Shown here: positions 47,201-55,404 of the stretch, piece after piece
Layout: each line of letters opens with the position of its first letter
How positions within the stretch are numbered: the stretch's first letter is position 1
Origin: Zantedeschia hybrid cultivar
Taxonomy: Eukaryota > Streptophyta > Magnoliopsida > Alismatales > Araceae
Length of the DNA stretch: 64,000 nucleotides
Direction of reading: 5' to 3'
Assembly: GCA_030544215.1 (NCBI GenBank)
Contig: JARZZO010000002.1
Coordinates: forward strand, 82,963,150-83,027,149
Made by a program: the position numbers and the translations under genes
The notes under the pieces: model-generated
The model's input: the letters and a program-made list of their open reading frames with translations, nothing else
What the model was told of the DNA's origin: nothing
Databases searched by the model: none

Positions 47201-50200
47201 CAACATCAGGGCAATCACCCAAATACATGTGCAGGGTGCATGGCCTTTCCCCACTATGATAAAACCAGGACACTAGATGTATCCCACTCCTAGAACACCC
47301 AATGCTGCATGCACACATGCACATTTGTGTATGTATATACACGTATATGACACACATTTACGCATGTATTAAAAGAGCAGCTTATAGTATGCGAATGATC
47401 CTTCTAAAATCTAAGGTCAATTCCTATGCATAGACTTACTCCAAGACTCCAACTGACCTGCCAAAATATAGGAGTTTCTAGTTCCATGTGCTTTTACATT
47501 TCTAGATCAATTTGAACATCGTTGTTGTTGAAGTTTTTGCACTCCCTTGATCTTTCATTTGTTTCTTTCTGTTCAAGCTAGGGAGAGTTAATGGCAATTG
47601 TAAAACTTAAATGCTTTCATAAATTTCTGATCAATATTCTCTTGCTATAAAACAACACTAAAATTTGTCTTTATTTTTTGCAAAGTTGAACAATTATGTA
47701 GTATGTTGAATGCTTCTATTGTTATTTTTCCCCTTTAACTTTCAAGTCTTCCCATCTTCTTGGCAACATTCTGATAGCAAGCATGCTCCATTTTTCTCTG
47801 CAGGAAAGTTTAATCAACTTGTCTACCAGTACCCTATCCGCATACCAGAGAGATTTTCTCTTGTTATTCGTTCTTTATTGACACAAGAAGGCATCTGTTT
47901 CACTTTTAAGCCAGATTTCAAGTTTCTTGAGGTGAATGAGTTCTCAGTATAATCACAGGTCTAAAAATCAGAGACAACATCTAAATGCATGTCCATTTTA
48001 TTCTGAAAGATACAATTGTTTCTTCATTTTGCTGAATACTTTTAGCTTGTATTTTTTCATTTCCTGAGTGATGGCCTTTGTTTAGATATGAACAGTTAAA
48101 ACCTACATTTACTTACTGACATGAACAAACTTTTCTAGGTGGCCTACCCATATGTGGCAAAACGGCTTTTAACAGATCCAAATCCTGCTTTACGTGAGCG
48201 TCTCATACAGGTCAGTTGCACATGGACCTTTTGGGGAGGAAGATGCCCAATAAAGTCTTTTCATGTCTGTGAACTACTATGTCAAAACTTTTGTGTTTAT
48301 TTTCTTGTTTTGAGTTTTATTATGTCTTGTTATTTGTTACTCGTCACTTCTGTATCATATGCTTAGGCTCTTTTCGTGTGTGTGGACTTCCCATAGCAGT
48401 GGTTGGATTTTGGACACAGATCCAGTTTTTGTTTATTTCTTTTCTTAGCACACCATCATCTACACCTGCAGCATATGTGCATTAACTCCACAGAGTGTCT
48501 ACTACAAGAACGAAGAGAATCAAATTAGGCGAAAGAAGTAGTGAAAAAGTCAAAGGAACAATATGCCTGTTGGTGTGTTCTAATGCTCTGGATGTGGTAT
48601 ACATCTTTGGGCATACAAGAACCAACCACAAGGTCCACAACACCCTTGCCCACCAACTGTCCCCACAGGGTCACAGCCCATCATGCTGTGATGCTCCAAT
48701 AATTTCCAAATTGTTACTTATTGAAGTTTCCATAACCAGTATCCAGTTGCTCGTGACTATAATGTATTAGTAGCCATCCTAGGGTCACGTTGAGGGACTA
48801 GGATTATCACCACATATGTCGCCGTATTTTTTTCTTATTGTACACTATGATATTTAAAACAATGGGTCGGTTGAAAATATGACCAGCAAGACAAACATCA
48901 TGCATGTCTTGGCTAGAGCGCATACCATTAATCGCTCATACATTTCATGTCCACCATTTTCCTCTCTTATATCTTCATTTCCACAGACACGGCATGACAT
49001 CATATATTTCTGAAGTTGCACAGCAACGTATGTAAATGTGGCAGGACCCATTGCCACCAGAGGCAATGCAGGTCCATTACTGGTGGCTCCTAAAAATTAA
49101 ACCCCACTCCCCTCGCTAATGTAAAGCATTGAGACTTTTCTGATAATCCTTACATACATGTAGACAAAAGATCATCCAACTCTCATATCTAAGATGCATC
49201 AATGGTATCACACGTTGCACTATTAAAGTTCTGTTCATTTTTTGTATGTCTGATGCCTAAACTGTGAAAACCATTTTTTCTATCCTAATCTATGTATGAA
49301 TCACAAATCATTAGAGTAGGGAGTGACTATGATCTTGGAGCTGGTAGCAATACATCCTGCAACCGAGATGTATATTACAAGTGAAGAAAGGACATGTTTG
49401 TTTTGGATGGCCTGCTTCTTTCTACCGTGCATTCTCTATTTCAACCCCAAATCCATCATACACTGCGACAAGGGCCCTGATGCAGTCTGAGGGGATCATC
49501 GCTACAACTTCAGCCATGTCAAAGGCTTCAGGGCTATGAATCTCTGCTGAAACCTATCTATTGTCTTATGGTTCAGGGCATTGATCACCTCACAGTGAAG
49601 ATCGCCTACTTCAATGTTGAAGGAGAGTAAGAAAATGATCCCACACACAGGCCCCACCTCTAACTGTTATTTTCGTCACTAGGAACTCCAAGGAAAGAGC
49701 AAGGAGAATAAGGTCATGGTGGGTGTTGATTGATCCTCACAAGAGCGCACAATGGCTTTACTTTATTGTTTGTCCTCTTTCCTATCATATTAACTTGTGG
49801 AGTTGCTTGGGCCATACCTCCAAGGGAACCTTATATTACCTCCAAACTAGTGAGGTGTATGCATGGTTGAGTTATTCTTGCCCATGAGGATCTTGATATT
49901 CCCCTTTCATGTGCCATGGTTTGGTGGAAATCGCTTGCTTCATGGGAAGGAAAACTTGATGACAGAAACTTTTCTTTGCACTTTGGAGTTTTTTTATTTA
50001 TGATGATTTTGGAGGCCAAAATGAAACTTCTAAAATGCCATGGTGGCCTTCATAAGTTCTCCTTTGGTGGGTTAATGATTCAAAGGTCTGAAACCTTGCT
50101 TGGTATTACATTGATTTGGGTTGTTAGCAGTCAATTGGGGATTTAAGATTAAACTATAACTTGAAGACATGATCAAATTTTTAACGACACAACAGCATAT

Positions 50201-53200
50201 AATAGATTGGCCTGTTGGTCACTTTCCAAAAAACAACATATACTAGAACAACATCAATTAATCCCTTCAATATGAGAAATCTAATACATGCTACATTATT
50301 AGATGCATAAATGATAAAAGTTCAAGTCTGGGCAGGGTTTTGAGTTCAGATTGACCGGATCGGACCTATATCGGATGATTCAGGCAGGATCGGCCCGATT
50401 CACAGCCGATCCAGGCTGATTCAGCACGATGCGAGTCAATTCCAAGCTGATTCTGGCCCTTATTATTAATATTTTTAAATTTTATTCAAGGGATCGGACT
50501 TCCTCCGTGAAATTGGATCGGCACTTGTCGATTTTGATCCGGATAGGCTGACCTGGATCAGAATCGGCCGATTCCGTGAACCACCTCTGGATTGGAGCAA
50601 CGGTTGAAAATTACCCCATATTGGCCAATTCCAACCCTCCCCTGCAAAAGTTTCTAAAACCTTCCAGTAGATAATGCTTAACCAAAGCTAATATGTGGCA
50701 AAGAAGAAAATGCGCCACATAAATAATCATATTAAGCCTACAGATAAAGGATGCACAGAAAAGCAATCATATTTTAGTGCTTGCACTTTATACTGTGTCA
50801 ATAATCAAGGCCTTACCTCCATCAGGTTCCAAACTCAACACCCTGTGCCCCACTGGTCCTTCCATCTGAGTACTTTCTTTTGTCATCCTTGCAATGTGAA
50901 GGATGCCAAACACGGTAGTGGATATATGAAAGATGAAATTGTCATTTCTGACTTTATATGTTCCCCCAGTACAAGGGCACATGTTATTTCCTTATATTTA
51001 TTTTTTCCTTTTCTTTATTTGCGAAAGAGCGTATGTAGTTTTATTGGTGAGACAGTCAAGGTATATACAAAAGTACTATACAGGAATTATGACCTACCAT
51101 GTTTTGTTGTTAGAATGCTAGTGAAAAAACTACATGAGCAAAAAAGAAGTATACTGGTTGGGAAGATGTTGCAATTGGTAAGCGATAAGACTATGACATG
51201 TGACATCCATTTGAAGGAAATCATTAGCTATCACACCTTATTGGACACAACGTGAGGGACAAAATGCAATGGTGTGAGCACATGCGCTATATGATTTCTC
51301 ATCAACTGGTACCCTTCCTGTGTGACGTGTAGATGATTTAAGTAGGGAAAGGGGGATGAAATAGTCACTGTGGAAGCAACCTTCAGTCTGTATGAGGGCT
51401 GTGGATGAAAATATGTGGGGACACATTGGTCACTTAGTGGGCGCATGGTTGAGAATACTGGGACAACGATTAGAAAGTTTGCACACTTGTAATGGCCTGT
51501 GTTCTGGACATTTAGTTTTTTGCATGGCCTCATGCATGCCTTATGCTTGTAACTACTATGTACGTGTTTTTACCTACTCAAGGTTTTAATAATTTAATTG
51601 GGTAGGTCCAATGACTTGACAAACAAGTTGCATCAACAACTTCATCGCTGTTAATTAAAGTGACAATCTTCTACCCATCATCTCCAGTGAGGAGATTATG
51701 AGCATCAGTGATTGTTTACTTCATTTTTTTCAGACGAGGTCTTTGAATCAGAGAACTAATCCTCAAAATATGTGCCAGATTGCTAGAAAGGTTGTTTCTG
51801 GTGTTGACATGGTATGATTTATGGACAGAAGGGTGCAACTAATTAACCTGGAGATTCACCCCAGGTTTTAAATGCCCCTTTCCACTTTGATAGCTAATTA
51901 GCTACGGTACCATACACCTATAATTTGAGAAAGTAATTGATAGGATCAGATATCTTGAAACATGTTTGGTTTCCTTTCACGAATCACCTGTAATGTGCAT
52001 TATTTAATGAGTGGTCTCAGGGATACATACACCTTAATGAAGCTGAATGGCAGTTACCACTCAATTCTTGGCTACTATATTTCAAATTTTCAACTAGTCT
52101 CAGTCCATTCATCATCTGCATATGCTGAGTGTAAGGTGGTCTGGAGGAAGCTGAATTGCATAACTTTAATGGTCTCTAGCAAATAATGAAGAATTAGTTA
52201 ATGGCAATTGGACTTTACACTTTTTGTTCTTTACCACTGGGATTTTATCACTGTTCAATGTATAAGTTTTCTTGTTTGTATTTACTGAAGAATTGGCTGA
52301 CGGCAAATCATCTTTTCTGGTTTTTGTTCTTTACAGTTGGAATTTTATTGTTATAAAATGTTTAGCTTCTTTTTGCTGACATGTTAATGTGTACTGACAT
52401 CAAGAATACTAGTAAAGTATGATCTGGCAATTTTCTGAAAAATCTATACTTTGGTCTGCACACTAATGATGAGTCTGCCCAGCTTTTGATCTGAAAATAG
52501 TACAACTTTTATCATGTGATACTTTTGATCTGAAAATGGTACAACTTCTGTCATGTGATAAGGTCCTTTTCAAGGATGGAGTTTTCCAGTGGAAGCGGCT
52601 TGAGAACCTCATAGTTCTTGCAAAGGAAAATGTTGCCAAGATGAATCGCAACCCTGCACTGAAAGGGAGAAACATGTATATGACATGCTCTTTTATTCTC
52701 ATATATTGCACTTCAGTTTGTCTGTTCCTGACAACCGCCATACTATTCTTGCAGGCAAATGTCAAAAAACTGGCAAGTTGAAAGAAAATTAGAGCTCACG
52801 GAGACTATAAAAGATGGGGCAAGGATGTTCTTGATTGACTCGGGGATTAGACGGCAGCTCCTTTTGGCTCTCACTGAGGACTCTAAGCTTCATATTCAGG
52901 AGGTTTGCAATCTTATCCATCTTATGGTCTCTTAGAGTTGCTTGGGTGAGCTTTCTGATGAATAAAATAGATTTAAGAACTTCATTCCATTTATCTTCTT
53001 TTGCCTGAAGACCACATTAATATTTGCTTCGAGTTGTGAACTTCATTAAGTACCAATGATTTGTGTTGTAGCTTGCGGATGTGTATAGATTGGTGGAAGA
53101 TGAAGTGGACATACCATCAGTTGCTTTGGAGGTCCTAAGAGGTAAGCATGTATCCTGCATTTCCACCCTTTTGCCTGTTTATACAAGTAAATTGCTATTG

Positions 53201-53286
53201 ACCACTGGCTACCGGATGCAGAATTACCAGCTGTTGCACGTGATTTTATGCTCTCCTGGAGTGACTCGGTTTTATCTGACCGTTGA
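17204..53286 (+). CDS. ABC1K1: Plastid ABC1 atypical protein kinase, ABC1K1/PGR6-like, 13 exons, complete
   Basis: Exons: 17204-17758, 17920-18009, 18322-18468, 18651-18815, 19060-19200, 19339-19518, 43789-43984, 47804-47931, 48139-48210, 52563-52675, 52755-52902, 53072-53141, 53222-53286. All introns are GT-AG; the sum is 2070 nt, 689 residues plus TGA, close to the ~680 of Arabidopsis ABC1K1. The ATG lies in GACCATGG. Residues 1 to about 90 are rich in Arg, Pro, Ser and Ala, a chloroplast transit peptide. ABC1-family hallmarks: KAGQ at 182-185, Ala-rich nucleotide loop AAAS at 242-245, VAIK with Lys264, VQRP, catalytic HGDPHPGN at 397-404, DFG at 417-419. ABC1K1 acts in plastoglobules, regulating plastoquinone/tocopherol metabolism and photosynthetic acclimation. 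The C-terminal half (QNKQILIDAVVHAVNEDY, RIPERFSLVIRSLLTQEG, AYPYVAKRLL) is why I prefer ABC1K1 over ABC1K3. Introns 6, 7 and 9 are 24.3, 3.8 and 4.4 kb and carry the transposons described below. Weakest splice sites: donor AAG-GTCCAG after 19200 and the acceptor before 52563. Confidence 0.85.
19519..20400. other. Start of ABC1K1 intron 6, no gene
   Basis: AT-rich intron sequence holding a (TC)n microsatellite at 20114-20136. No element ends recognised. Confidence 0.5.
20401..20640. repeat. Diverged duplication within intron 6
   Basis: The block from ATGGAGTGTTGGAAAGAATA (about 20398) through GACATCTCTTTGATAGGCCC to TGTTCTTGAAG recurs from about 20533 as ATGAAGTGGTGGAAAGAATA, GACATCCCTTTGGTAGGCCC and GGTTCTTCAG. 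Spacing is about 135 bp and divergence substantial. No reading frame is involved. Confidence 0.55.
20641..21204. other. Intron 6 sequence left of the transposon nest
   Basis: Nothing recognisable. If the left part of the nest was deleted, as argued in the findings, the scar should lie in about 21050-21210, where hAT transposase similarity starts abruptly. Confidence 0.35.
21717..21729. repeat. Left copy of L1 target-site duplication
   Basis: CAACTGGTAGATT, repeated exactly at 27454-27466 immediately after the LINE poly(A). Thirteen bases fits target-primed reverse transcription by L1. Removing one copy with the LINE rejoins the transposase text. Confidence 0.95.
22090..23429 (+). pseudogene. 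L1 ORF1 (DUF4283-type RNA-binding protein), broken
   Basis: ORF1 proteins of plant L1 elements package the RNA. Readable pieces: 22090-22278, then after stops the DUF4283 core at 22400-22640 (VWCKVYGIPLHIWDVEVFK, ANKLGSL, AKILITVD), and a basic, Ser/Gln-rich C-terminal part at 22611-23429. Stops include TAG at about 22361 and in the CAATAG at about 22534, TAA at 22839-22841 and TAG at 23427-23429. A further 86-codon frame (23447-23704) leads to ORF2. A zinc knuckle was not seen. Confidence 0.7.
23703..27320 (+). pseudogene. L1 ORF2 (endonuclease/reverse transcriptase), broken
   Basis: ORF2 nicks the target and copies the RNA. Order: endonuclease start NLSWNVRGLNG at 23706 and METK, AGDFNEVR (24100), SDHCML (24358); RT with SPGPDG (25045), FRPIRVLNGSYKI (25221), LIKLDFHKAYDKVSW (25420), GLRQGDHLSPYLFILV (25600); YADD box at 25744; then GLPL (25960) and the zinc-binding segment FSVKSLYALI to YLFIHC (26770-27000), ending WNESVFKG. 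Premature stops: TAG 23946, TAG 24748, TAG 25117, TAG 25744, a frameshift near the A-run at 26240-26255, and TAA 27102. The 25744 stop replaces the aromatic residue of the YADD catalytic motif. Confidence 0.9.
27454..27466. repeat. Right copy of L1 target-site duplication
   Basis: CAACTGGTAGATT, identical to 21717-21729, directly after the poly(A). Confidence 0.95.
30072..30160. repeat. 3' subterminal repeats and terminus of hAT copy 3
   Basis: GATCCGGA, GATCGGTCGATCC and GGATCGGGATCGG blocks, then CCCGATCCGACCC and terminal AATTCCTTG. Same organisation as the right end of hAT copy 1. Confidence 0.7.
30169..31901 (+). repeat. 5' LTR remnant, first ~290 bp missing
   Basis: From ATTTGAAGATCAAAC the sequence aligns with the 3' LTR from about 40808 (ATTTGAAGACCAAAC) to its end (GGATCTCAAACA here, GGGTCCCAAATA there). 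U3 with the TATA box and terminal TGTTGG is absent, replaced by hAT copy 3. About 770 bp (30385-31152), AT-rich with many ACCAAAATACCC phrases, is present only in this LTR. The last ~215 bp differ from the 3' LTR by roughly one base in eleven by eye, so the insertion is not recent. Confidence 0.85.
31902..31921 (+). other. Primer-binding-site-like sequence
   Basis: GATGGCACGCCTGGTGGGAC directly follows the CA end of the 5' LTR, the position of the minus-strand PBS in LTR elements. The matching tRNA cannot be assigned by eye. Confidence 0.45.
32239..34130 (+). pseudogene. Gag-like polyprotein region, interrupted
   Basis: 32864-33481 is an open stretch with a Gln/Glu-rich coiled-coil-like segment (IEEMRQENQQLRALLYGLIQ). 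After a TAA the frame shifts through PVRQMLK and FTRYDEEGSAQEHIAHYMSDL (about 33615) to the conserved retrotransposon Gag core at about 33775-34075: WEIMQKKFLDRFKVLERK, ELVTLKQGRNEPATDYNKK, then a TGA in place of Trp, RNLYMKCDNPPTHEDAVRL, LIGANVRNFDQL. Gag would form the virus-like particle. There are at least three stops or frame changes. Confidence 0.8.
34140..34665 (+). pseudogene. Gag C-terminal region with CCHC-like finger, first copy
   Basis: A separate open stretch downstream of a TAA contains YCMYHHMLGHVIEDCYICKGEIE at about 34370-34440, matching the YCxYHxxxGHxxxxC pattern near the Gag C-terminus of Tat-type elements, then IREGAVEMGKYLVDPPQPH. It ends with Ser-rich sequence containing the GGAGATTCAGATGAG segment that reappears in the 3' LTR. 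Confidence 0.65.
34844..35428 (+). CDS. Open 194-codon segment with second CCHC-like finger
   Basis: Intact frame (GTG/ATG near 34844) ending with YCPYHRFITHPIEHCFVFKDEVEKLIQGG and MGKYLVSPPQPH, clearly homologous to the segment at 34350-34500. The finger differs: ITHPIEHC has Thr-His where the usual motif is GH. The upstream half (LIIDLNEAPETQYQGGMVLKW, and TKKLKRPYFFPKEKTQELFELY) is typical of the spacer region of plant Tat-like polyproteins, but I cannot assign an enzyme to it. Whether this is a separate protein or a continuation of Gag is unclear. Confidence 0.45.
   Translation: MECLTRQWTEVLSMDIVNRSFSFEEPGPECSHPLKKKGKLIIDLNEAPETQYQGGMVLKWKGCESHDNTLEATFAARQGSRGKQVAGAKTWISFKDTEFLTKKLKRPYFFPKEKTQELFELYMSRKAIILPKPKKEEEMHQTDAPNYCPYHRFITHPIEHCFVFKDEVEKLIQGGKINMGKYLVSPPQPHLITH
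35455..35685 (+). repeat. Direct repeat A, left copy (brackets the tandem arrays)
   Basis: From AAAACGAGGTGCCCCGATAG through CCCTGCTGTGTGAAAACCTG to GGGGCGCCGATGTTAGTT. It recurs with scattered differences at 38945-39165. Both copies contain GTGAAAA...CGCAAGGGCGCAC phrases. No coding potential. Confidence 0.8.
35690..36119. other. Spacer before array 1
   Basis: A 141-codon minus-strand frame crosses this stretch without recognisable domain; since the element is transcribed rightward I treat it as chance. Includes TCGATGATGACGTCATCC-like palindromic sequence near 35970. Confidence 0.4.
36120..37740 (+). repeat. Tandem array 1: GAGGAGGCGTTGTATCC family, several periods
   Basis: More than 25 copies of a core CCxxGAGGAGGCGTTGTATCC(T)xAAAAT. 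In 36340-36840 the unit is 39 bp. From about 36849 to 37300 the unit is lengthened to about 87 bp by an inserted ACxAGTCCCACTGGCGTGCCGCGATGG-like block. From about 37320 to 37620 the period is about 80 bp with ACTTGGGAGGCATATATATCCC. A final less regular part ends at 37740. Some frames run through the 39-bp part only because 39 is a multiple of three. Confidence 0.9.
37773..38915 (+). repeat. Tandem array 2: ~27 copies of a 42-bp unit
   Basis: Unit core TTAGCGGTTCTCAGGGAAGACTCAGTTCCCTACA. AGGGAA and TTCCCT make each unit a small hairpin. Two sub-types alternate irregularly: CTCAGGGAAGACTCAG and CACAGGGAGGCCTCAG. Because the period is 42 bp, a 97-codon frame (37856-38149) with 14-residue repeats appears; I regard it as incidental. 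Confidence 0.95.
38940..39165 (+). repeat. Direct repeat A, right copy
   Basis: Homologue of 35455-35685 in the same orientation: AAAACAAGGTGTCCTGACGG through CCCCACTGTGTGAAAACTCG to AAAGGCGCTAGTATTAGTT. Confidence 0.8.
39166..40482. other. Gypsy-like element, region before PPT, unassigned
   Basis: Reading frames of 90 and 152 codons (opposite strands, 39417-39875) show no known domain. Three GAAGGxxAAGAG/CTCCxAGTCxTGAAGG phrases around 40010-40115 hint at further local duplication. No integrase or envelope-like features seen. Confidence 0.4.
40483..40498 (+). other. Polypurine-tract-like site
   Basis: CCGTGGGGGGCATT immediately before the TGTTGG start of the 3' LTR; short and impure for a PPT but correctly placed. 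Confidence 0.5.
40499..41774 (+). repeat. 3' LTR of the Gypsy-like element (TGTTGG...CAAATA)
   Basis: Begins TGTTGGACC after the PPT. U3 has several CCGGTGGCACCCCC/ACCCCCACCGG blocks (40552-40722), C-runs near 40618-40637, and a TATA box TATAAATA at 40735-40742. The R/U5 part parallels the 5' LTR. It lacks about 770 bp present in the 5' LTR and at that point (41014-41044) carries a 31-bp segment copied from the element's interior. The expected CA end is TA here. Confidence 0.85.
41775..42175. mobile_element. Partial CTAGGCG-type MITE (homologous to 55405-55925)
   Basis: Starting exactly at the end of the 3' LTR, CTCACCTATGCAC and the following AT-rich interior (TTTTAATTATGTGGTA; ACTGTCACATTTTTCC; GATTCCTAAGACCATCCACTCC) match 55475-55800, and the GC-rich right end (AACGCCTAGGCGTTCG, TTTGAGGTTGAGGC) matches 55850-55900. 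The left 70-110 bp of the element is missing, which suggests the LTR element inserted into this MITE. Confidence 0.7.
42390..43000 (-). mobile_element. L1-type LINE C-terminal fragment
   Basis: Minus strand: FSVRSAYNVIADGHTQHQF, LWYPKSPLKLKVLMWKVSLW, LPTLCSLCRK, then after a frame change a segment ending LLWWLILHATLWTIWGEQNKRIF. This is the zinc-binding tail that follows the RT in plant L1 ORF2. It is a different subfamily from the L1 at 21730 and a different fragment from that at 15660. Confidence 0.7.
43001..43788. other. 3' end of ABC1K1 intron 6
   Basis: Unassigned AT-rich sequence, with a T-rich tract and CTTTGACTTCAG acceptor before exon 7 at 43789. Confidence 0.5.
44080..45303. mobile_element. 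Non-autonomous hAT relative with 8-bp target duplication
   Basis: Element 44088-45295 starts CAAGGAAGGATCGGG and ends in the reverse complement of CACGGTGTAAGCTGGG. Flanks GTAAGAAC (44080-44087) and ATAAGAAC (45296-45303) match at 7 of 8. GATCGG-type subterminal repeats occupy both ends, and the right part keeps the family's GAGAGAGA leader (44840-44900), TTTATATCCCC and CTAGCTGTTGG segments in minus orientation, as in hAT copy 2. No transposase is left. It lies in ABC1K1 intron 7. Confidence 0.8.
44906..45049. mobile_element. 122-bp MITE inside the hAT relative
   Basis: AGGGGTGGAAA is repeated at 44906-44916 and 45039-45049. Between them, after a short CAAG, GGATGGTAGTACTGGCCGAT faces the reverse complement of GGTTGGCAGTATGGGCCGAT at the right end. 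TIRs of about 20 bp with 4 mismatches and a 9-11-bp duplication would suit a Mutator-like MITE; the superfamily is not certain. Same family as 7985-8175. Confidence 0.65.
45304..47803. other. Rest of ABC1K1 intron 7
   Basis: No gene recognised. 46480-47000 is rich in GATGACAA/AATGACA phrases that open frames on both strands (up to 131 codons) without any domain. The acceptor is CTCTGCAG before 47804. Confidence 0.5.
48211..50333. other. ABC1K1 intron 9, first half
   Basis: No gene, terminal repeat or RNA identified. Short frames (up to 91 codons) lack domains. Confidence 0.45.
50334..50589. repeat. GATCGG/CCGATTC-rich short repeat in intron 9
   Basis: CAGGGTTTTGAGTTCAGATTG at the left and the reverse complement of CAGAGGTGGTTCACGGAATC at the right share the CAG...TTCA pattern, and both ends carry GGATCGG/CGGCCGATTC repeats around an AT-rich centre. 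It resembles a small non-autonomous element but no target duplication is evident. Confidence 0.4.
50590..52482. other. ABC1K1 intron 9, second half
   Basis: A 186-codon frame (50695-51255) has no recognisable domain and untypical composition. Otherwise AT-rich intron sequence. Confidence 0.4.
52483..52560. repeat. 39-bp tandem duplication ending at a splice acceptor
   Basis: 52483-52521 and 52522-52560 are adjacent copies (CTTTTGATCTGAAAAT...ATCATGTGATA) differing at 3 of 39 bases. The second copy is followed by AG, the acceptor of ABC1K1 exon 10 (AG at 52561-52562). The acceptor lacks a good pyrimidine tract. Confidence 0.9.
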
Positions 53287-55404
53287 TAAGCCTGAAGATG
53301 GTTCAATTTTGTTGTTTGGACTCAAGGTTCAAAGGGAGACATGTTACAAGTTTAATTTTGTCTTTTAATGCATTCTTATACATGATGCATCAGTATCAAT
53401 TTTTTTTGCCCCATTTGGTTATTAGCCAATGTATTTTCTTGGATACACGGCCTCAGTTTGTCAATTTTGTAGATAAAAGTAAGCTGTATGTATGGATGTA
53501 AAAAGAAATGGTTTCAGGTATGACTGGCTTTTACTAATCTGTCAAATGGAAAAAGAAGTTTAACAGTGTCCCTTATATTTCAGTGATCGATGTGATCTCT
53601 GGAACTTTGTATCCAATTTCTTTTTAAGTTTCTTACAGAGATCATATTTTGCTGAACACAAGAAGGGGTTGTTTGACCAAGTCTAGTAAAAAATGTCCTC
53701 TTAAGACAAAAGTGAGCCTGGTTTCTATTTCAAATTTTAAGGATGTAGAATCGCATCAAAATTGCCAAGCTGATTTATTTTCAATTGAATTATATTTTAA
53801 AAATAATTACAAAACTAGTCACTTAACACCGTTGGGTGCTCTCAGGCAGGCGAATTGAAAGGGCAAAAGCCAGGGTGTCAATATAGCCGACTATGTTACC
53901 ACCGTTCATAATGGCGACTTTTAGTTGACTATATTACCACCAACCACTGGTTAAAAGGGGGAAAAAAATTTTAGAGCTCATTTTATTTGCGGAATAGGGC
54001 CGGAATAACCGGTATAAAGATTTTATTCTGATTTGATTGCAGAAATGTTTAATTCCTTCAACTTTCTAAATTGTACTTGCAATGCCTAATTTTTTCAATT
54101 TTATTTTTTATTTCACTCTTTATTCTACTTATTGTTACTAAATCATTTAGAATAGCATAGTGTAATTTTTCTTATTATGAGTGGAATACCAACAATTTAT
54201 CAAATCAAAATATCACTTATTTTAATTTAAGAAATCTCTAAAATCTTTTTCTGATTTAAATTATTCTGCAAGTGAACCTAAACACGTTCCGTGCTCTGGA
54301 CAAGACACTATTGACATCCCTTCTTAGGCAACGAGAGAGAGCAGAGGTTCGTGCGCGGTGGTAGCGTGGGGGCAGCGCGGCCGGTGTTGGGTGAGTGGGT
54401 TTTATAGTTGGCAAAATAGTTGGCGGTGCCAACGCCGATAGTTTGGCGTTTCGCAACGCCGACTTTAATTTGGGCTTACCAAGTCCGAATTCGGTTTTAG
54501 TAAGCCCGACTTAATGTTGGAGTTGTTAGCTACGAACATTTAGCATCGTGTCCTCCGTGCGCCCCCACGGAACGCGTGTCGCGTCTAGAACGCCTAACAG
54601 TATTAAGTGATTAGTTTTGGAATTATTTTTTAAATAAGATTTATATTTAAATATTTATTAAAATAGAATTAAACTGATAAAAAATCTTGCCCGGAGCCAT
54701 GCAAAAGAAAAAAATTGGGAAGAATAGTACTAAATTGTTCACGAACATGTAAAACGAATTACATGTCAAGTGAAAGTCCAAATGCCTCAGATTTGATTTC
54801 ATGGTGAACAATCGGTGGCAGGAAAAATTTGAGTGAAATCCATCTGTGAACAAATTATCTTAGTATGCCCACGAAAGGACTTACAGAAAGTAGTCTCACA
54901 AGTTATACATATACGAGATATCACTTCGATTGGATTATTAAGAAAAAAAATCCTTGAATGTGGAAGTTCAAATAAGTGCTTTTACCGTCCACGGGTTGGC
55001 AACTATGGATGTAAAAGGATATTTATCAGATCGAATACTGGTTCTATTCTTATCCTTATCTTTTAAGTAATATGTGTATTTTTATTTTTATCTTTTAAGA
55101 AATATGTATATCTTTATTTTTATCTTTTAAAATTATCGGAAACAGATACACAAAGGATAAATTACCGGAAAATATTATGTGTCAACATAAACTTAATCTT
55201 CTATTGCTTCTAAAAGGAACAAATGAATACTACTTTCAAAATATACATAGATATAAGTTTTGTCTAAGTAATTCTTATAAATTTACTTATAAATCACGTG
55301 ACATTTATGAAAATGAACCTTACAAACCGGTAAATGAGGGAAAGAAGGAATTAAAACAATAGCATGAACAATAAGACATCGAACTCTATGTTATCAAAGA
55401 CGAT
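53287..55404. other. 3' flank of ABC1K1
   Basis: The first few hundred bases are presumably the kinase 3' UTR; no canonical AATAAA is obvious. 54310-54600 is a GC-rich patch with a GGGCTTAC/GTAAGCCC inverted repeat (54472-54507) and repeated AACGCCGA. 55035-55130 has three imperfect ~33-bp repeats of TATCTTTTAAG-AATATGT-AT. No gene identified. Confidence 0.45.

Noticed and set aside
50695..51255. 186-codon plus-strand frame in intron 9
   Set aside because: Long for chance, but composition is irregular, there is no known domain, and nothing marks a promoter or exon structure; not supportable as a gene.
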